From the NCBI GenBank assembly GCA_964501785.1, contig CAZCUD010000016.1, positions 1 to 64,000 on the forward strand: a DNA stretch of 64,000 nucleotides. Reading direction: 5' to 3'. How positions within the stretch are numbered: the stretch's first letter is position 1; each line of letters opens with the position of its first letter. Shown here in pieces: positions 24,601 to 33,471 of this stretch. The position numbers and the translations under genes were made by a program. Source of the stretch: DATBSK01 sp964501785 (GTDB lineage: Bacteria; Actinomycetota; Acidimicrobiia; IMCC26256; PALSA-555). The notes below the pieces were generated by a model. The model ran no database searches. It had not been told where the DNA came from and saw only the letters and a program-made list of their open reading frames with translations.

Positions 24601-26797
24601 CCGGCTCGCCGGGGTCGCTCCCCGCGTGCTCGTGCTCGTGCTCCACGATCTCGAGCAGCTCCGCCTCGAGGTCGGGATCCGCCTCGACGTGCAGGCGCGG
24701 CAACCACTCGAGCCAACGTGGGAACCACCAGTTGGCCTTGCCGAGGAGCTCCATCGTGGCCGGCACCAGCACGATTCGCACGAGGGTGGCGTCGATGAGG
24801 ATCGCGGCGGAGAGCCCGAGACCGAACAGCTTGATGACGCGGAAGTCGCCGAGCACGAAGCTCGCGAACACCGTGATCATGATGAGTGCCGCCGCGGTGA
24901 TCACGCGAGCGGTCGCGGCAAGGCCGTCGGCGACCGCGAGCGCGTTGTCACCGGTTCGGTCGTACTCCTCGCGTATCCGCGACAGCAGGAAGACCTCGTA
25001 GTCCATCGAGAGCCCGAACACGATCGCGAACAGCATCATCGGCACGAACGGCTCGATCGGACCGGTGCTCTCGATCCCCAGCGGCCCCGAGAGCCATCCC
25101 CACTGGAAGACCGCGACGACGACGCCGTAGGCCGCACCGATCGACAGCAGGTTCATGATCACAGCCTTGACGGGCACGAGGACCGACCGGAACACCACGA
25201 GCAGCAGCAAGAAGCTGAGGACGAGGACGCCGCCCACGAAGAGGGGCAGCCGCTCGGCCAGGTACTCGGAGATGTCGACGCCCGATGCGGTGAAGCCGCC
25301 GACGAGCACCGTCGCACCCGTGCCGGCGACGGTGGTCGGGATCACGTCGTCGCGCAGCCTATGGATGAGGTCCTCGGTCCGGTCGCTCTGGGGTGAGGTC
25401 GTCGGGATCACCTGGATCACCGCGGCGTCGCCTGCTTCGTTGGCGAGGGCCGGGGACGCCGCGGCGACGCCCGGCACCTCGGGCAGCGCCGCGAGGAGCT
25501 CGTCCAGCGACGCGGTGCCCTGGGGCGTCTGCGCGGCCAGGAGCAGCGGACCGTTGAACCCGGGACCGAAGCCCTCGGAGAGCACGTCGTAGGCGCGCCG
25601 CGTGGTGTCGGTCGTCGGCTGGTTGCCGGCATCGGAGATCCCGAGGCGCAGCCCGAGGAACGGGAGCGCCAGCACGACCAGCACCGCGAGGCCGGCGATC
25701 GCCGCCAGCAGCGGCCGCGCCTGCACGACACGGCTCCAGCGGAACCACATGCTCTGGCGGGTCGCGTTCTCGGCGCGATGCAGCCCCGGCACGCGGAGCC
25801 GGTCGATGTTGCGGCCGACGAAGCCGAGCATCGCCGGGACCAGCGTCACCGACGCGACCATCGTCACGAGGACCGTCGCGGCCGCACCCAGGCCCAGGCC
25901 GGTGATGAAGTCGACACCGATCACGAACAGGCCGCACAACGAGATCACGACGGTTGCGCCCGCGAAGAGCACGGCGCGTCCCGCGGTGTCGAGGGCGAGC
26001 ACCGTGGCACGTTCCGGGTCGAGCCCGTCGTGCAGGCCCTGCCGATAGCGGGTGACGATGAACAGCGCGTAGTCGATGCCGACGCCGAGGCCCAGCATCG
26101 CCGCCAGCTGGATCGTGACGTCGGGCATCGTGACGAAGTTCGAGGCGAGCGCGACGATCGCGAAGCCGACGCCGATGCCGAAGATCGCGGTGATGATCGG
26201 CAGACCCATCGCGAGCACCGAGCCGAACGCGACGAGCAGGATGAGCACCGCCGCCAAGAGGCCGATCAGCTCCGAGGTGCCGCCGAAGCTGCCGCTCAGG
26301 AACATCCGTCCGCCGAGCTCGTACTGCGCGCCGTCGTCGTGGCGGCCGGGCTCGACGATCTCCCGGATCTCGTCGGCAGTCGCCTCGGACACGTCGCCGG
26401 CACGGCGATCGAGCTGGATCTGCGCGTACGCGATCTCGCCGCCCGGCGCGCGCTGCCGCGCGCCCTCGGGCTCGTACGGGCTCGTCGTGCCGGTCACGTG
26501 CTCGACGGTCTCGATCTCCGCGAGCAGCCGCTCCACCTCCGCGATGACCTCGGGGGCGTCGATGCGCTGGGGCGCGCGGATCACGAGCTGGCCCGGATCG
26601 CCGGCGCGCTCGGGGAAGCGCCCCTCCAACAGGAGGAACGCCTGCGTGGACTCGAGCTGCTCCTGCTGCTGGAAGCCCTCCCGGTAGCGATCGCCGACGC
26701 CGTTCGCGAGCACGGTGAGGCCGACGACGGCGACGATCCAGGCGACCAGCACGATCCGCCGGTGGCGGTGGCACGCGCTGGCGAGGGTCCGGAGCAC
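24584..26797 (-). CDS. MMPL/RND family transporter
   Basis: A 737-residue exporter with two repeats, each a single helix, a large extracytoplasmic domain and a bundle of five helices. LGLGVGIDYALFIVTRYRQG near residue 235 and FGLSMDYEVFLLSRIREEYD near residue 590 are the paired MMPL motifs with the proton-relay Asp-Tyr. MMPL proteins move lipids or glycolipids to the cell envelope. GTG 26797 is preferred over an upstream in-frame ATG at 26869, since MMPL proteins usually begin with this Leu-Arg-x-Leu-Ala segment and the region beyond holds a CRP-like site. It is divergent from the surface-glycan locus. Confidence 0.88.
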   Translation of the reverse strand: MLRTLASACHRHRRIVLVAWIVAVVGLTVLANGVGDRYREGFQQQEQLESTQAFLLLEGRFPERAGDPGQLVIRAPQRIDAPEVIAEVERLLAEIETVEHVTGTTSPYEPEGARQRAPGGEIAYAQIQLDRRAGDVSEATADEIREIVEPGRHDDGAQYELGGRMFLSGSFGGTSELIGLLAAVLILLVAFGSVLAMGLPIITAIFGIGVGFAIVALASNFVTMPDVTIQLAAMLGLGVGIDYALFIVTRYRQGLHDGLDPERATVLALDTAGRAVLFAGATVVISLCGLFVIGVDFITGLGLGAAATVLVTMVASVTLVPAMLGFVGRNIDRLRVPGLHRAENATRQSMWFRWSRVVQARPLLAAIAGLAVLVVLALPFLGLRLGISDAGNQPTTDTTRRAYDVLSEGFGPGFNGPLLLAAQTPQGTASLDELLAALPEVPGVAAASPALANEAGDAAVIQVIPTTSPQSDRTEDLIHRLRDDVIPTTVAGTGATVLVGGFTASGVDISEYLAERLPLFVGGVLVLSFLLLLVVFRSVLVPVKAVIMNLLSIGAAYGVVVAVFQWGWLSGPLGIESTGPIEPFVPMMLFAIVFGLSMDYEVFLLSRIREEYDRTGDNALAVADGLAATARVITAAALIMITVFASFVLGDFRVIKLFGLGLSAAILIDATLVRIVLVPATMELLGKANWWFPRWLEWLPRLHVEADPDLEAELLEIVEHEHEHAGSDPGEPVTPGR

Positions 26798-26854
26798 GTC
26801 GCATTCTCGACCAGCGGTGAGGCGGCGGACGAAACCTCGGTCCGTTCGGAGCGT

Positions 26855-26870
26855 TGTGACCCACGTCACG
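26855..26870. promoter_or_regulatory. CRP/FNR-like operator, TGTGA-N6-TCACG
   Basis: TGTGA (26855-26859), six bases, TCACG (26866-26870): nine of ten half-site bases match the CRP-family consensus TGTGA-N6-TCACA. It is nested in longer symmetry, CGGAGCG (26847-26853) and CGCTCCG (26874-26880). Its centre is about 44 bp upstream of the predicted leaderless start at 26907, near the -41.5 spot used for class II activation. Confidence 0.55.
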
Positions 26871-26890
26871 GCTCGCTCCGATCCGGCGCG

Positions 26891-26896
26891 TAGCGT
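26891..26896 (+). promoter_or_regulatory. -10 box (TAGCGT) of the glycan locus
   Basis: TAGCGT ends 10 nt before the ATG at 26907; there is no good ribosome site. The CRP-like site lies directly upstream in place of a recognisable -35 box. Confidence 0.55.
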
Positions 26897-26906
26897 GGCA
26901 TCCCGG

Positions 26907-28973
26907 ATGACCGGCCGCCTCCGCTACCTCCCTGCGCTCGACGGGCTGCGGGCCTTCGCCGTGGCCGGCGTGCTCGCGTACCACGGCGGCCTCGACTGGG
27001 CCCGCGGCGGGTTCCTCGGCGTCGACCTCTTCTTCGTGCTCAGCGGCTTCCTGATCACGACGCTGCTGCTGCGCGAGCGGGAGGACACGGGCGGCATCGC
27101 GCTGGGCGCGTTCTGGCTCCGGCGAGCGCGTCGACTCCTGCCCGCACTGTTCCTGCTCCTGCTCCTCGTGGTGACGTACGCGATCGTGTTCGCGGCACCG
27201 GAGGAGCTGCGAACGATCCGAGGCGATGCGCTCGCATCGCTCGGCTACATCGCGAACTGGCGGTTCATCCTCACCGACGGCTCCTACTTCGCCCAGTTCC
27301 AGGCGCCGTCACCTCTCCGTCACGTGTGGTCACTCGCGATCGAGGAGCAGTTCTACCTGCTGTGGCCCCTGATCGTCGTCGGCGTCTACAAGGTGGCGGG
27401 GACGCGTCGCCGCGCCGCCGCGTCCGCCACGACCGCACCGGCGCCGATCAGCTGGAAGGCCGACGACGCGCCCGGAGAGCGCGACCGCGGGCTGCGCGCG
27501 CTCGCCGTCGTCTCGGTGATCCTGCTCGTCGCCTCGGTCGTGCTGATGGCCGTGCTCCACGAGCCCGGCACCGATCCGTCGCGCGTCTACTACGGCACCG
27601 ACACCCGCGCGCAGTCGATCCTCATCGGCGCGCTGCTCGCGATGCTGATGCTTCGTCGGCCGGAGGTGCACGGACGTCGCGCCCTGGCTGCGCTCCAGGT
27701 CGGATCCGTGGCTGCCGCGGTCGCGCTGGGCGCGATGTGGACGCTCGTCGACGACCGCTCGGACTTCCTCTACTCGGGGGGCTTCGTCGTCGAGGCGCTG
27801 CTCGTCGCCGTGGTCATCGCCGCGGTCGCACAGCCCCGTGGAGGCCCGGTCGCGGTGCTGCTCTCGATCGGATGGATCCGTTGGGTCGGGCGCGTGTCGT
27901 ACGGCCTGTACCTCTACCACTGGCCCGTGTACGTCGCGCTCGACGAATCACGGATGGGCCTCGACGGGTACGCGCTGTTCGCGGTGCGCATCGCGGTGAC
28001 CACGGTCATCGCGGCGCTCTCGTACTACCTGCTCGAGATGCCGATCCGAGAGGGTCGATTCCCGGGCAGCCGCGCGCGGATCCTCGCACCGAGCGCGGCG
28101 GTCGCCGTCCTCGCCGGCGTGTTCCTCGCGACGGCCGGGGCGCCCCCCGCGAAGGTCGAGATCTCGGCTGCCGACGTGCGCGCTCCCACCCGCGTCGAGT
28201 CGCGCGTGGCGGGGATCGAGCTCCCGACCCGGGTGATGCTCGTCGGCGACTCCGTGGCGCAGTCGCTCGCTCCGGGCCTGCAGCGCCGCGCGGCCAGCGA
28301 CGGCTTCGTGTTCTTCGACGCGACCGTGCCCGGGTGCGGGCTGACGAGCGACCGGGGCGAACGCTGGGTGGGCGACTGGGAGACCCCCAAGCTCACGTGC
28401 TTCCCCGAGTGGCGCGAGCGGTGGCCGAGCCACGTCGACGACTTCGATCCTGACGTCGTGCTCTTGTTGCTCAGCGCCCACGATGCCGTCGACCGTCGCT
28501 TCGACGGGCGCGAGGTCCGCTTCGACAGCGAGGAAGGCGCCCAGCTGATGCGCGACGACCTGCGCGATGCGGTCGACGTGCTGTCGGCCGAGGGCGCGCG
28601 CGTGATCGTCCTCAACAACCCGTACTACCGGCAGCCCTGGCGGCTGCCCGTCGACCCGCGGCGCTCCTCGTTCAACAACGCGTGGGTCGACCGCCAGAAC
28701 GCGCTCGCCTTCGAGGTCGCGAGCGAGGATCCCGACCGGTCCACGCTCTTCGACCTCAACCTGCTGCTCGATCCCGAGGGTCGCTGGACCGACGTCGTCG
28801 AGGGAGTCCCCGTGCGGGCCGCCGACACCGTCCACCTGAGCGAGGCCGGTGCCGACTTCGTGGCCGGCCGGCTGATGCCGCTCGTCCTCGCGCTGACCGA
28901 GGACTCCCGCAGGACCGCCGACGAACCGCTCGCGAGCTCGCACGCCGCGGCGACGAACCGGGGAGCCGGCTGA
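26907..28973 (+). CDS. Acyltransferase 3 (OafA/YrhL type) with C-terminal SGNH domain
   Basis: A 688-residue membrane acyltransferase and close paralogue of the protein at 4257-6221. Residues about 5-385 carry AYHGGLDWARGGFLGVDLFF with the conserved His, FWLRRARRLLPAL, and RHVWSLAIEEQFYLLWPL. Residues about 440-670 form the SGNH domain, with MLVGDSVAQSL and the Asp-x-x-His pair in ADTVHLSEAG. It should carry acyl groups across the membrane and place them on an extracellular glycan or lipid. It is the first gene of a five-gene plus-strand run and overlaps the next gene at the stop. Confidence 0.88.
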   Translation: MTGRLRYLPALDGLRAFAVAGVLAYHGGLDWARGGFLGVDLFFVLSGFLITTLLLREREDTGGIALGAFWLRRARRLLPALFLLLLLVVTYAIVFAAPEELRTIRGDALASLGYIANWRFILTDGSYFAQFQAPSPLRHVWSLAIEEQFYLLWPLIVVGVYKVAGTRRRAAASATTAPAPISWKADDAPGERDRGLRALAVVSVILLVASVVLMAVLHEPGTDPSRVYYGTDTRAQSILIGALLAMLMLRRPEVHGRRALAALQVGSVAAAVALGAMWTLVDDRSDFLYSGGFVVEALLVAVVIAAVAQPRGGPVAVLLSIGWIRWVGRVSYGLYLYHWPVYVALDESRMGLDGYALFAVRIAVTTVIAALSYYLLEMPIREGRFPGSRARILAPSAAVAVLAGVFLATAGAPPAKVEISAADVRAPTRVESRVAGIELPTRVMLVGDSVAQSLAPGLQRRAASDGFVFFDATVPGCGLTSDRGERWVGDWETPKLTCFPEWRERWPSHVDDFDPDVVLLLLSAHDAVDRRFDGREVRFDSEEGAQLMRDDLRDAVDVLSAEGARVIVLNNPYYRQPWRLPVDPRRSSFNNAWVDRQNALAFEVASEDPDRSTLFDLNLLLDPEGRWTDVVEGVPVRAADTVHLSEAGADFVAGRLMPLVLALTEDSRRTADEPLASSHAAATNRGAG

Positions 28974-30607
28974 TCGACACCGCGACGGTCCCGGCCGACG
29001 AGCATCCCCCGACCCCGAGCGAGACGACCACCACGCAGGGGGCGGCCGCGCACGATCGCACCGTCGTCGCGGTCGGACTCGCCGTGATGGCGGTCACGAC
29101 CGCGGTCGCCGTCGTCGGGAGCACGCTGCTGCGACAGGTCAACAGCGACGACCTCGCCTGGCAGCGGCTGCTCGACATCTGGGCGACGCACGGCCACGAG
29201 AAGGCGTGGATCTCCGAAGACCTGTTCGTGTCGCGCTACCCGATGTACGTGGTGCTCGATTGGTTCGGCATCGCCGGGCGACGCGGCGTGGACGCGGCTG
29301 CGGTCCTCACCAACGTCGCGGGCGGCGCGGCGTTCGTGGCCGGCCTGCTGTTGAGCGGCGAGCTCGTGAGGCCGCTCCGCTGGCGCCTGGTGGCCGGCTT
29401 CGCCGTGCTGTCGCTCTGGACCACCGTCGCCTGGGACCAGGTCTTCTTCGGGCCCAACACGCGCACCCTCGAGCTCGGCCTGACGGTGCTGGCGCTCGCC
29501 TGGCTCGGCCTGATCGCGAACCGACCCACGCTCTCACGCGCAGCTCTGGTCGGGATCGTCGCGCTCGGCGCGTTCCTGTGGCTCTCCGACCCGTTCGTGC
29601 TGTACGCGATCGGCGTGCCCGCGGCGCTCGTCGCCGTGATCGACCTGTTCGCGCCGAGCCGTCGACGCGCCGGCTGGATCGTCCTCGCCGTGCTCGCGGC
29701 TTCGGCCGTCGTCGCCCAGCTCGCCCGCTGGTTCCTCGAGCTGTTCGACGTCTTCCTGCGCGGCGTCGCCGGCGGCTCGCGTCACGTCACGGCCCTCGGC
29801 GACGTGCCGGATCGAGCACAGCTCGTCATCGAGCGCTACGCCGCGCTCCTCGGCGTCAGCTTCAGCGATCTGACCAGCGGCCCTGTCGGATCGACGACGC
29901 TCGCGTGGCTGCGCCTCGCGCTCGTCGCCCTCGGCATCGCCGGCGCGGTGATCACGCTCCGTCGGTGGTCGAGCGCATCGCTGCTCGCGCGAGCGCTCGT
30001 CGTGTGCGTCGTCTCGAGCCCGGTCGCCGTCACGCTCGTCAACGTCTACGCCGACCCGGCGATCGTCCTCGACCGCTACCTGGGTGCCGGGCTCGTCGGG
30101 GTCGCCGGGCTCGCGGTGCTCGCACTCGACCACTGGTCGGGCACCATCGGTCGCGGCGTCGCCGTCGTGTTCACCGCCCTCGTCGTGGGCGTCCTCGCCT
30201 CCAACGTCGTGTCCCTCGTCGAGGACCGCGACGCGACCCCTGATGCCGACGCGGTCGCGCTCGCCGAGGCCGCGCGCGCGAACCTCTGGGATCGCGTGTA
30301 CGGCTACTACTGGCTCGCGCTGCGCACCGATCAGATCGACGACCGAGGACCGGAGTGGATCCACGTCGAGTGCGAGAAGGGCGGAGCGCTGGAGCTCATG
30401 CCATGGCACAACGACACGTCGGTGCTCGCGGTGGACGAGGGCGACGAGCCGTCGACGATCGCGGTGGCACTCGACGACCTCCCGTGCTCGCTGGCCGACC
30501 TCGAGCGTGCGTACGGTCCGGCTTCGCGAACGACCGAGGTCGAGGGTCGTCGCTTCGCCGTCTGGGAGACGGCTGACGCCTCGCCGCGGTTGACGGATCT
30601 GACGTGA
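28970..30607 (+). CDS. Polytopic membrane protein, possible GT-C-type glycosyltransferase
   Basis: About 545 residues with some ten hydrophobic helices (residues about 35-400) and a soluble C-terminal part of about 110 residues. After the first helix comes RQVNSDDLAWQRL, an acidic pair in the first outer loop as in GT-C glycosyltransferases that use lipid-linked sugars; this assignment is inference. No ATG or GTG lies near the expected N-terminus. CTG 28970 overlaps the previous stop (CTGA), mimicking the ATGA/GTGA junctions of this genome, with GGGGAG 4 nt upstream, so I propose it as the start. A GTG-ATG pair inside the first helix is the alternative. Confidence 0.6.
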   Translation: MIDTATVPADEHPPTPSETTTTQGAAAHDRTVVAVGLAVMAVTTAVAVVGSTLLRQVNSDDLAWQRLLDIWATHGHEKAWISEDLFVSRYPMYVVLDWFGIAGRRGVDAAAVLTNVAGGAAFVAGLLLSGELVRPLRWRLVAGFAVLSLWTTVAWDQVFFGPNTRTLELGLTVLALAWLGLIANRPTLSRAALVGIVALGAFLWLSDPFVLYAIGVPAALVAVIDLFAPSRRRAGWIVLAVLAASAVVAQLARWFLELFDVFLRGVAGGSRHVTALGDVPDRAQLVIERYAALLGVSFSDLTSGPVGSTTLAWLRLALVALGIAGAVITLRRWSSASLLARALVVCVVSSPVAVTLVNVYADPAIVLDRYLGAGLVGVAGLAVLALDHWSGTIGRGVAVVFTALVVGVLASNVVSLVEDRDATPDADAVALAEAARANLWDRVYGYYWLALRTDQIDDRGPEWIHVECEKGGALELMPWHNDTSVLAVDEGDEPSTIAVALDDLPCSLADLERAYGPASRTTEVEGRRFAVWETADASPRLTDLT

Positions 30608-30614
30608 TGGCATC

Positions 30615-31379
30615 GTGAACCGCGTGGCGACCTTCGCGGTGGCCGCTGCACTCCTCGTCGGCCTGACCGCGCAGCCGGTCGCGGCCGCGGGCCTGCCTGC
30701 GCCGCTGCGCGTCGCGGTGTTCGGTGACTCGTCGGGCCTCATGACCGCGTACGGGCTCCGCGACTGGATCGCCGTCGAGCCCGGCACGGTCGCGCTCACC
30801 GACGGCGCGGTGTACTACGGCTGCGGCTTGACCCGCGACGGCTCGTTCCGGCACGCCGGGCGCGTCCGGCCCCTCGACGGATGCGGCGACCTCGTGAGCC
30901 AGTGGGGCCGCGCACTGGCGACCGCCGACGCCGACGTCGCCCTGATCCAGGTCGGGCCCATCGAGGTCGACGACCACCTCCTGCCCGGCGACACCGTCTG
31001 GCGGGCTCCCGGCGACCCCGTCTACGACGCGTACCTCCGGGATCGGATGCTCGAGGCGGTCGACCTGGTCCTCGCCCACGGCGTGACGCCGGTGTGGGTG
31101 ACGAGCCCGGTCATCGAGCCGCCCGACGGTGACGTCTCCCGGGACCCGGCCCGCATGGCCCGCTTCAACGAGCTGCTCCGTGAGGTCGCCGCGCGCCGCC
31201 CCGGGATGCGGATCGTCGACCTCGCCCGGTACGTCGAACGCTGGCCCGGAGGCCCCTTCGACCCGGCGCTGCGGCCCGACGGCGTGCACTTCGAGCCCGG
31301 CGCGGTCGCCTCGACGGTGGCGCCATGGCTCGTCTCGGCGATGCGTCGGGCACTGGTCACCGCTCCCCGACCCCGCTGA
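30615..31379 (+). CDS. Secreted SGNH/GDSL hydrolase
   Basis: A 254-residue protein with a signal peptide (VNRVATFAVAAALLVGL, cleavage near AAA at residue 25). VAVFGDSSG near residue 34 gives the nucleophilic Ser, IQVGPIEV near residue 118 the oxyanion region, and RPDGVHFEPG near residue 230 the Asp-x-x-His pair. Enzymes of this kind remove or transfer O-acyl groups on polysaccharides. Cys55, Cys73 and further Cys suggest a disulphide outside the cell. Its place between an acyltransferase and a glycan synthase suggests that it trims or transfers the acyl decorations. The start is GTG 30615, 7 bp after the preceding stop. Confidence 0.82.
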   Translation: MNRVATFAVAAALLVGLTAQPVAAAGLPAPLRVAVFGDSSGLMTAYGLRDWIAVEPGTVALTDGAVYYGCGLTRDGSFRHAGRVRPLDGCGDLVSQWGRALATADADVALIQVGPIEVDDHLLPGDTVWRAPGDPVYDAYLRDRMLEAVDLVLAHGVTPVWVTSPVIEPPDGDVSRDPARMARFNELLREVAARRPGMRIVDLARYVERWPGGPFDPALRPDGVHFEPGAVASTVAPWLVSAMRRALVTAPRPR

Positions 31380-31413
31380 GCCCGACCTCCCCAACAGGAA
31401 CCCAACCCCCCTC

Positions 31414-31440
31414 AGGTTCGGACGCCGTGCTGCCGAACCT
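31414..31440 (+). promoter_or_regulatory. Perfect 8-bp hairpin upstream of the glycosyltransferase
   Basis: AGGTTCGG (31414-31421), an 11-nt loop, then CCGAACCT (31433-31440). It lies in the 97-bp gap between the SGNH gene and the glycosyltransferase, ending 36 bp before the start codon. There is no T-run after it, so it is more likely an RNA control element or operator than a simple terminator. Confidence 0.5.
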
Positions 31441-31476
31441 TCTTCCGGGACGGGGACAGGACTGGGAGGAGGGACC

Positions 31477-33471
31477 ATGGAGACGTCGGACGCGGCATCG
31501 CAGCCGATCCGTTGGCGCCTCGAGGACTGGCTCCCGACCGACTCCGAGGGCTCCGGCCCCGACGACCTCGGCGACCTCGGCAACCGCCTGGGCCAGCGCC
31601 TGGTCACCCGGGGGCTGCTCGACCCGGCCGACCTCGACGCCGCGCTCGCCGAGCAACGCCGCATCGGTGGCCCGCTCGGCCAGATCCTCGTCGGACGGGG
31701 CCTCGTCCGCCGCCTCGACCTCTGCCAGGTCCTCGCCGAGCAGTGGGGCCTCCCCTACGCGGACCTGACCGCACTCGCGATCGACCCGGGGCTCGCCGGC
31801 CTCGTCGACCGCCACGAGTGCGCGCGGGACCAGTGGGTGCCCGTGCACCAGGAGCCCGACGGCAGCATCCTCGTCGCGACGGCTCGCCGGCCCGACGAGG
31901 CGCTCACCCGTCGGGTGCACGAGCTCTTCGGCGCAGGCACGCGGGTCTCCTACGCCGCGACGTCGCCGTGGGACATCGCACGTGGCCTCGCCACCGCCTA
32001 CGAGGGACCGATCCTGCGCGAGGCATCCCTCGGGCTCGACGAGACCGCGCCCGACGTCTCGGCGCGCCACGTCCTGAGCCGAGGCCAGATCGTGGCCGGC
32101 GTGCTCGCGCTGGCCGCACTCGTCGCCGCGCTCGTGCTCCAGACGACGCCGACGCTCATCGCCATCGTCGCGCTGATCAACCTCGGCTATGCCGCCGGGA
32201 TCATGTTCCGCTTCGCGACCGCGCTCGCCGGGCTTCGGTTCGAGCAGCACGAGACGGTGACCGACGCCGACGTCGCCGCGCTCGACGACGCGGAGCTCCC
32301 GACGTACACCGTCCTCGTCCCCGTCTACAAGGAGGCGAAGGTCCTCCCCGGGCTCATCGAGAACCTGCGCCGGCTCGACTGGCCGCCCGAGCGGCTCGAG
32401 GTGCTGCTGCTGCTCGAGGAGGGCGACGACGAGACGATCGAGGCCGCGCACGCCCTGCGACCCCCCGCCACGGTCCAGTTCGTGATCGTGCCCCGCGGGA
32501 TGCCCCAGACCAAGCCCAAGGCGTGCAACGTCGGCCTGTTCTTCGCCCGCGGCGACTACATCGTGATCTACGACGCCGAGGACCGACCCGACCCGGACCA
32601 GCTCCGCAAGGCCTACGCGGCGTTCCGGTCCGGTGATCCCGACCTCGTGTGCGTGCAGGCCGCGCTGAACTACTTCAACGCGGAGGAGAACGCACTCACG
32701 CGGATGTTCACGCTCGAGTACTCGTACTGGTTCGACTACCTGCTGCCGGGCCTCGAGGCGTGGCGGCTGCCGATCCCGCTCGGCGGCACGAGCAACCACT
32801 TCGACACCGAGATGCTGCGCCGGCTCGGCGGCTGGGACCCGTTCAACGTGACCGAGGACGCGGACCTCGGCATCCGCGCCGCCGCCAAGGGCCTGACCGT
32901 CGGCGTGGTCAGCTCGACGACGTTCGAGGAGGCGAACTCGAGGGTCGGCAACTGGATCCGACAGCGATCACGTTGGATCAAGGGGTACCTCCAGACGACG
33001 CTCGTGCACACTCGGCACCCGATCCGACTCGTGCACGAGGCCGGGCTGAAGCAGACGCTCGCGTTCGCGCTGCTGGTCGGCGGGACCCCGCTGACGTTCC
33101 TCTGCGGACCTCCGATGTGGGCGCTGTTCGCCTACTGGGTCGCGACGGGCAGCGCGGCCGTCGACGTGCTGTTCCCCGGCGTCCTGCTCTGGATCAGCTT
33201 CTTCAACCTGCTCATCGGCAACGGCGTGATGGTGTACCTGTCGATGATGGGCGGCTTCAAGCGCCGCCACTACCGACTCGTCCTGTGGGCGATGTTGAAC
33301 CCTCTCTACTGGGTGCTCGGCTCGATCGCGGCGTACAAGGCGCTCTGGCAGCTCATCACCAAGCCGCACTACTGGGAGAAGACCGACCATGGCATCAGCA
33401 GCTACGTCGACGCTCCCGAGGCCCCTCAGCACGGCTACGCCGTTGCGGGGGCCGGGACGCGCGCCAACTGA
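31477..33471 (+). CDS. Processive family-2 glycosyltransferase with N-terminal MshEN (c-di-GMP-binding) domain
   Basis: A 664-residue fusion. Residues about 36-160 form an MshEN/GspE-N domain with two copies of its ligand motif: RLGQRLVTRGLL...LAEQ (37-60) and PLGQILVGRGLV...LAEQ (66-89). MshEN domains are known c-di-GMP receptors. Two helices follow, then a GT2 domain with LVPVYKEAKVL near residue 286, YDAED (metal site) near 366, TEDADLG near 462 and QRSRW near 498, the set typical of processive cellulose- or hyaluronan-synthase-like enzymes; four or five C-terminal helices form the channel. It resembles XagB/NfrB-type synthases. The AGGAGGG site 3 nt before ATG 31477 is strong. It overlaps the next gene by 83 bp. 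Confidence 0.88.
   Translation: METSDAASQPIRWRLEDWLPTDSEGSGPDDLGDLGNRLGQRLVTRGLLDPADLDAALAEQRRIGGPLGQILVGRGLVRRLDLCQVLAEQWGLPYADLTALAIDPGLAGLVDRHECARDQWVPVHQEPDGSILVATARRPDEALTRRVHELFGAGTRVSYAATSPWDIARGLATAYEGPILREASLGLDETAPDVSARHVLSRGQIVAGVLALAALVAALVLQTTPTLIAIVALINLGYAAGIMFRFATALAGLRFEQHETVTDADVAALDDAELPTYTVLVPVYKEAKVLPGLIENLRRLDWPPERLEVLLLLEEGDDETIEAAHALRPPATVQFVIVPRGMPQTKPKACNVGLFFARGDYIVIYDAEDRPDPDQLRKAYAAFRSGDPDLVCVQAALNYFNAEENALTRMFTLEYSYWFDYLLPGLEAWRLPIPLGGTSNHFDTEMLRRLGGWDPFNVTEDADLGIRAAAKGLTVGVVSSTTFEEANSRVGNWIRQRSRWIKGYLQTTLVHTRHPIRLVHEAGLKQTLAFALLVGGTPLTFLCGPPMWALFAYWVATGSAAVDVLFPGVLLWISFFNLLIGNGVMVYLSMMGGFKRRHYRLVLWAMLNPLYWVLGSIAAYKALWQLITKPHYWEKTDHGISSYVDAPEAPQHGYAVAGAGTRAN

Noticed and set aside
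24584..26869. Longer MMPL start at ATG 26869
   Set aside because: It adds 24 residues unlike the family and covers the CRP-like site; GTG 26797 fits the usual N-terminus.
31380..31476. c-di-GMP riboswitch before the MshEN glycosyltransferase
   Set aside because: The hairpin exists, but none of the conserved GEMM core sequences or paired helices are present.
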